Assembly: GCF_001439925.1 (NCBI RefSeq)
Contig: NZ_LMBV01000006.1
Coordinates: 62,220-126,219, forward strand
Direction: 5' to 3'
DNA from: Peribacillus muralis
GTDB lineage: Bacteria > Bacillota > Bacilli > Bacillales > DSM-1321
Length of the DNA stretch: 64,000 nt
Made by a program: the position numbers and the translations under genes. Under the pieces are notes generated by a model. That model was not told the DNA's origin. It ran no database searches and was given only the letters and a program-made list of their open reading frames with translations. This document shows, in pieces, positions 59,244 through 64,000 of the stretch; the first letter of the stretch is position 1, and the number at the start of each line of letters is the position of its first letter.

Positions 59244-60110
59244 CTACTTTCCAAGAAAATATTTCTTCACGTTTCGAAGGAAATGGCTTTTGGGCAAAGT
59301 CAATCTTTCCCCAAATGAATGATTTGCATATCTTGTCGCAATGTCCATAATGGCTTTTGATACAGCGGCTTCAGCATTGAACAAGACAAAGGGAATTTGT
59401 TTAGAAACTGCCTTTGAAACGGTCCTATCGTCTGGTAAATAACCTAATCCAACCGTTTCGAAATCCAAAAATTTCAGGAAGGCATTTTGCAGCCGCTTAA
59501 GTGTTTCCTTGCCTTCCTTACTCGTGAAAACCCTATTGCAAACAAGGAAACACGGAATCTCTTTATTGATTGAATGAATATATTTCATTGCGGAGTAGGC
59601 ATCCGTGATGGAAGTCGGCTCCGGGGTCGTAATAACGACTAATTCATCGACACATAATAGGAACTTCATTGAATCATGAGTAATGCCCGCACCCATATCA
59701 AATAATATATAATCGTAGTTTTTCATCAATGAACTGAATTCTTCATTAAAACGTGCATACTTCTCTTCATCAAGTGAAACCAGATTCATCAGGCCCGTTC
59801 CGCCAGTGATGATTGATATATCCCCTGGACCGACAGTGATGATTTCCTCCAGACTGCAACCATTTTCAAAGAAATCGATAATACTGTAGGGTGCGTGTCC
59901 CCCGATCAAAATATCTATATTGCCCATGCCGATATCCATGTCGAACAACAGTACCCTTTTTCCCCTTTTGGATAAGGAAATGGAAAAATTCAAAGAAAAA
60001 TTTGATTTCCCCACACCGCCTTTGCCACTTAAAACGGCAATGGTTCTTGCCATTGTTTGATTTTGGCGTGCTTCCAATCTTCTTCGTAAGTTCTCAGCTT
60101 GATCTTTCAT
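59244..60110 (-). CDS. flhG: Flagellar number regulator FlhG (YlxH), MinD-type ATPase
   Basis: 288 aa. The deviant Walker A is GKGGVGKSNFSLN near residue 30. It pairs with FlhF to set flagellar number and position, and acts with C-ring parts in Bacillus. An N-terminal helix (KDQAENLRRRLEARQNQ) binds and activates FlhF in the B. subtilis structure. It overlaps the flhF end by 17 nt. Confidence 0.94.
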   Translation of the reverse strand: MKDQAENLRRRLEARQNQTMARTIAVLSGKGGVGKSNFSLNFSISLSKRGKRVLLFDMDIGMGNIDILIGGHAPYSIIDFFENGCSLEEIITVGPGDISIITGGTGLMNLVSLDEEKYARFNEEFSSLMKNYDYILFDMGAGITHDSMKFLLCVDELVVITTPEPTSITDAYSAMKYIHSINKEIPCFLVCNRVFTSKEGKETLKRLQNAFLKFLDFETVGLGYLPDDRTVSKAVSKQIPFVLFNAEAAVSKAIMDIATRYANHSFGERLTLPKSHFLRNVKKYFLGK

Positions 60111-61224
60111 ATTTTTTTGCCTCTAGAGCCATTTTCAATAGCTGAGATGGTGTAGCAATTTCGATATCATCCGGTACATCCTGTCCGTTCGTTATATAAG
60201 CGGCTCCTAATTTATGTGTGTGTATGAAATTAAAGATGGCACCGAAAGTGGAGGTTTCGTCCGCTTTAGTAAAGATGACCTGTTTTATCGGTATGGTTGC
60301 AAACTGCCGATAAATATCTTCCATATCTTTTTGCTTCGAGGTTAATGACAACACTAAATAAGTTTCCATCTCATCAGTAAAATGAATGAGATCATTTAGA
60401 TCCTTGACATATTGAGGATTGCGGAAATTCCTCCCGGCTGTATCTATAAAAACATAATCATAATGGGAGAATCGTTCAGTCGCCCGCTTGAAATCCTCAA
60501 AATTGTAAGCCACTTCGATCGGAACGTTCAAAATCTTCGCATACGTCTTAAGCTGATCTATCGCGGCAATCCTGTACGTGTCAGTCGTAATGAATGCCAC
60601 CTTTTTATCATGTTTCAGGATGGTTTCTGCAGCTACCTTAGCAAGAGTAGTTGTCTTGCCCACCCCTGTTGGTCCGACAATATTGATATACTTTTTCTGC
60701 AGACCAGGTTTGCCATTCTCAACCTTCCCCAAAATCGCCAGCATCGATTCTTCCAACCAGGCTTGTATCTCTTCAGCTGTCGAACGTTGCTTGAAAGCGA
60801 ACCACTTTTCAAGTAATTCATCCATGATTTGTGACCGAAGTGACGGGTCGACTTCCTGCTCCGTTAAGTAATCATAAGGTTCCTGAAGATTTTCGGGATA
60901 TTTTCTATCAGACGAATTGATTTGCATTCTCTTAATCAAGTCTTTCAAGCCTTCGATTTCTTTTAATAACTCGGCTCCTCCGGATTGATCGACATCAGGT
61001 ACTTGACTTGCCTGTTGCGGGTCATGCTTTGTTACCGTTTGGAGAGGCGCGGAAACAGGGTCGATCGCGGCAATTACTTCAACTTTCCTTTTCTTGAATA
61101 AACCTAGGAAACCGCCTTTATATACAGCTTTTGAGCTTAAAATGACCGCCTCACTGCCTAGCTCCCCCCTAATTCGCTTCATTGCTTCGGTCATTGATGG
61201 GGCCAAATATTTCTTTACCTTCAA
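60094..61224 (-). CDS. flhF: SRP-type GTPase FlhF
   Basis: 376 aa. N-terminal basic domain, then the NG GTPase domain with G1 GPTGVGKTTTLAKVAAE near 190 and DTAGRNFRN near 260. It sets where flagella are built. It overlaps flhA by 4 nt (ATGA) and flhG by 17 nt. Confidence 0.95.
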   Translation of the reverse strand: MKVKKYLAPSMTEAMKRIRGELGSEAVILSSKAVYKGGFLGLFKKRKVEVIAAIDPVSAPLQTVTKHDPQQASQVPDVDQSGGAELLKEIEGLKDLIKRMQINSSDRKYPENLQEPYDYLTEQEVDPSLRSQIMDELLEKWFAFKQRSTAEEIQAWLEESMLAILGKVENGKPGLQKKYINIVGPTGVGKTTTLAKVAAETILKHDKKVAFITTDTYRIAAIDQLKTYAKILNVPIEVAYNFEDFKRATERFSHYDYVFIDTAGRNFRNPQYVKDLNDLIHFTDEMETYLVLSLTSKQKDMEDIYRQFATIPIKQVIFTKADETSTFGAIFNFIHTHKLGAAYITNGQDVPDDIEIATPSQLLKMALEAKKYERSS

Positions 61225-63257
61225 TCGATATTCACCACCCCTACACTTTGTACTTCTACATTGGATTCGAGTTCATTATATGAAAGAACCGGCGCATTGG
61301 GAAAATAACGTTCAGTTAGTTGACGGACGTACATCCGTACTGCCGGGGAACAGAGCAAGATCGGTTGGTGATCCATTAATGTCAGCTCCTCCAATTTGGC
61401 AGCAGCTGCCTCCAATATGGATTGCGATATCGTTGGATCAAGTGATAAATAGTTACCATGTTCGGTCTGCTGAACACCATCAGCGATCGTTTTTTCCACT
61501 TTCCCCGATAAGGTTATCACTCTGATTATATTTTCATCGGTCATAAAGGAATTAGTTATTTGCCTTGCTAAATTCTGCCTCACATATTCGGTAAGTAAAT
61601 CCGTGTCAGTTGAAAGCTTTCCATAATCAGCAAGTGTTTCAAAAATGATCGGTAAATTCCTGATTGAAACCTTTTCCTTCAATAACTTTGCCAACACTTT
61701 TTGCACATCACCTATCGACAAGGGGTTGGGTGTTACTTCCTCTACAAGGATCGGCGAAGATTCACGGAGGTGATCAATCAGTTGCTTCGTTTCCTGCCTG
61801 CCCAATAGCTCCTGAGCATTAGCCTTTATAACTTCCGTCAAGTGTGTGGAAACTACACTCGGAGGGTCCACTACTGTATATCCCATCATCTCGGCATGTT
61901 CTTTCATATCATCCGTGATCCATTTGGCCGGTAAGCCAAAGGAGGGTTCGATCGTATCGATCCCTTCGATCGAATCATCCTCCATCCCTGGGCTCATGGC
62001 CAAGTAATGATTTAGGAGCAATTCTCCCTTAGCCATGACACTTCCCTTAATCTTAAGCCGATACTCATTAGGGTTCAGCTGAATATTATCACGTATTCTG
62101 ACGACAGGGATCACGAGCCCCAACTCGATGGCAAGCTGCCTGCGGATCATGACGACACGATCCAGCAGGTCTCCCCCTTGATTGGCATCTGCAAGAGGAA
62201 TCAGTCCATATCCAAACTCAAACTCGATCGGATCAACACTTAACAGGTTAACGACACTTTCCGGACTTTTCATCTCATCGGTTTCCAGCACTTCTTCCAT
62301 CTCCTGTATGTCACTTTCGTCCTGCTTTGGTATCCTTGAAATGGTATACCCGCCTACGACTAATAAAGCTGCAATCGGCAATGTGAATAAGTCCGAAATC
62401 GGGGTAAATAATCCTAGCAGGAATATGGTCGCTGCTGTCAGGTAAAGCATTTTAGGAAATTGAAACAACTGTTCGACAATATCCGATCCGAGGTTGCCAT
62501 TCGAGGCTGCCCTTGTTACGACTATTCCCGTAGCTGTGGATATTAATAAGGCAGGCACCTGACTGACGATGCCATCGCCAACGGATAACATGGAAAAATG
62601 GGTGGCGGATTCCGCAAACCCCATGTCCAATTGCATAACGCCAATGATCATCCCAAAAATCAAGTTGATGATGACGATGATGATACCAGCAATGGCATCT
62701 CCTTTTACAAACTTGCTCGCACCATCCATGGAGCCATAAAAATCCGCTTCGTTACTTATTTTGTCCCTTCTGGCACGTGCTTCCGTTTCGGAAATCATCC
62801 CAGCATTCAAATCTGCATCAATGGCCATCTGTTTGCCTGGCATCGCATCGAGCGTAAACCTGGCAGCTACTTCGGAGACCCGTTCCGAGCCTTTCGTGAT
62901 GACAATGAAATTGATGATGACCAAAATGATGAATACAACCAATCCTACAAGCACGTTACCTCCAACTACAAACGAACCAAAGGTTTCAACAACTCCGCCA
63001 GCATCACCATAGGTCAAAATGGCACGAGTCGTCGAAACATTCAACCCCAGCCTGAACAGTGTCAGTAAAAGGAGCAACGAAGGGAAGATCGAGAATTCGA
63101 GAGGTTCTTTCATATTCATCGTTGTCAATAGAACGAGCAGCGCAAGAGAGATATTTAAAAGGAGTAAAATACTTAACAACCATGTCGGTAAAGGAATGAC
63201 CAACATGGCGACGATCATGATGACGCTCGATATAACAACTAAATCTCTTGCTCGCAT
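61221..63257 (-). CDS. flhA: Flagellar type III export gate protein FlhA
   Basis: 678 aa. About eight membrane helices in the first 330 residues, with the conserved LTLFRLGLNVSTTRAIL near 70 and the soluble loop ARFTLDAMPGKQMAIDADLNAG near 140 (the FHIPEP region); the rest is the large cytosolic domain that docks substrates. It is the proton-driven export gate with FlhB. It lies 38 nt after flhB. Confidence 0.97.
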   Translation of the reverse strand: MRARDLVVISSVIMIVAMLVIPLPTWLLSILLLLNISLALLVLLTTMNMKEPLEFSIFPSLLLLLTLFRLGLNVSTTRAILTYGDAGGVVETFGSFVVGGNVLVGLVVFIILVIINFIVITKGSERVSEVAARFTLDAMPGKQMAIDADLNAGMISETEARARRDKISNEADFYGSMDGASKFVKGDAIAGIIIVIINLIFGMIIGVMQLDMGFAESATHFSMLSVGDGIVSQVPALLISTATGIVVTRAASNGNLGSDIVEQLFQFPKMLYLTAATIFLLGLFTPISDLFTLPIAALLVVGGYTISRIPKQDESDIQEMEEVLETDEMKSPESVVNLLSVDPIEFEFGYGLIPLADANQGGDLLDRVVMIRRQLAIELGLVIPVVRIRDNIQLNPNEYRLKIKGSVMAKGELLLNHYLAMSPGMEDDSIEGIDTIEPSFGLPAKWITDDMKEHAEMMGYTVVDPPSVVSTHLTEVIKANAQELLGRQETKQLIDHLRESSPILVEEVTPNPLSIGDVQKVLAKLLKEKVSIRNLPIIFETLADYGKLSTDTDLLTEYVRQNLARQITNSFMTDENIIRVITLSGKVEKTIADGVQQTEHGNYLSLDPTISQSILEAAAAKLEELTLMDHQPILLCSPAVRMYVRQLTERYFPNAPVLSYNELESNVEVQSVGVVNID

Positions 63258-63295
63258 GTTTTTCTCTCCTAACTAACGGGTTACCTGTTACTTCT

Positions 63296-64000
63296 TTACA
63301 GCTTACCTTTAGTTTTATATACAAAGGCGAGTATTTCAGCGACCGCCTTAAAGAACTCCTCGGGTATCGCCTGGCCCAATTCAGCCTGGTCATATAAGGA
63401 CCTTGCCAAAGGGCGGTTTTCCACCATGATTACATCGTTTTCTTTCGCGATGAATTTAATTTTCTGAGCAACAAAATCTACGCCTTTTGCCACTACATAT
63501 GGAGCCTCCGCTTGATCTTCATCATATTTTAATGCAATCGCAAAATGTGTCGGGTTAGTGATGACGACATCGGCATTCGCAATCTCCTGCATCATTCTTT
63601 GAGCAGCCATCTGCCTTTGCTTTTGTTTGATCTTTGATTTGATGAGCGGGTCCCCTTCGGAGTTTTTATATTCATCCTTAATATCCTGCTTGGACATTCG
63701 GATGTTTTTTTCAAAGTCATATTTTTGATACAAATAGTCCAATAGAGCAATGAACAATAACGCCACGGCAGCATATAACCCTACTTGGATCGTAATGTCC
63801 GCCAGCGTTGCCATCGCTTCTTCCACAGAAATCTGGGACAAGATCATAATCTCGTCCATACGCTGCCAAAGTACATAAAAGGCAACAAAACCAACAAAGG
63901 ATATTTTAAGAATGGATTTCAATAATTCAACAATCGCCCTCATCGAAAAAATACGTTTAAAACCTTTAATCGGATCCAATTTTTCAAGTTTAAACTGTAT
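63296..64000 (-). CDS. flhB: Flagellar export switch protein FlhB (C-terminal part)
   Basis: The gene runs off the right edge; 234 residues are present, and the in-frame reading continues to base 64000 as IQFKLEK before LDPIKGFKRIFS. The last membrane helices and the cytosolic domain are seen, with the autocleavage motif NPTH (in VVITNPTHFAIALKYD). It switches export from hook to filament substrates by self-cleavage at Asn-Pro. The start codon is outside the window. Confidence 0.96.
   Translation of the reverse strand: MQFKLEKLDPIKGFKRIFSMRAIVELLKSILKISFVGFVAFYVLWQRMDEIMILSQISVEEAMATLADITIQVGLYAAVALLFIALLDYLYQKYDFEKNIRMSKQDIKDEYKNSEGDPLIKSKIKQKQRQMAAQRMMQEIANADVVITNPTHFAIALKYDEDQAEAPYVVAKGVDFVAQKIKFIAKENDVIMVENRPLARSLYDQAELGQAIPEEFFKAVAEILAFVYKTKGKL

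Overview
The window is a chromosomal segment of a low-GC, Gram-positive, flagellated, endospore-forming bacterium of the family Bacillaceae. Evidence for this: dipicolinate synthase (dpaA/dpaB), spoIIIE, ylxY and mlpA next to asd-dapG-dapA; a Bacillus-type flagellar/chemotaxis operon with cheC, cheD and sigD; a Gram-positive PolC; and GGAGG-type ribosome binding sites with frequent TTG/GTG starts. Gene order matches the B. subtilis flhB-to-cinA interval almost gene for gene. A Peribacillus/Bacillus simplex-like host is a guess that the sequence alone cannot settle.

All but one of the 58 genes lie on the minus strand, so the biology reads from right to left. (1) 64000-53481: end of the fla/che operon (flhB partial, flhA, flhF, flhG, cheB, cheA, cheW, cheC, cheD, sigD), followed by swrB. 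(2) 52433-42716: rpsB, tsf, pyrH, frr, then the envelope lipid genes uppS, cdsA, dxr and rseP, then proS. (3) 42557-38238: polC. (4) 38045-30959: the rimP-nusA-ylxR-ylxQ-infB-ylxP-rbfA-truB-ribF operon for transcription and translation factors. Its promoter is visible, and a leader hairpin resembles a NusA-sensitive attenuator. (5) 30812-25278: rpsO, pnp, ylxY, mlpA, ymxH. (6) 25044-20040: dpaA, dpaB, asd, dapG, dapA, which supply diaminopimelate, lysine and spore dipicolinate. (7) 19555-14217: rnjB, tepA, ylzJ, spoIIIE. (8) 14184-13882: the only plus-strand gene, a small acidic protein. (9) 13573-7857: a GntR/HutC regulator (nupR/ymfC) and a complete nucleoside ABC uptake operon nupNOPQ. (10) 7634-8: ymfF, ymfH, ymfI, ymfJ, ymfK, rodZ, pgsA, cinA.

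The main departure from the B. subtilis layout is the nupNOPQ operon lying directly after its presumed regulator, where B. subtilis carries ymfD/ymfE. Other things worth reading are the inverted repeats upstream of nupR and nupN, a 44-bp perfect palindrome that holds the stop codons of two convergent genes and acts as a two-way terminator, a decayed intergenic repeat between dapA and rnjB, several intrinsic hairpins inside operons, and YmfK, an uncharacterised protein with an apparent ACT sensor domain joined to a P-loop.

I found no CRISPR array, prophage, insertion sequence, tRNA or rRNA gene, defence island or biosynthetic cluster. The region is core chromosome, and I do not see a novel multi-gene system in it. 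The best unexplained items are YmfK, the DUF6509-like gene and the non-coding leaders.
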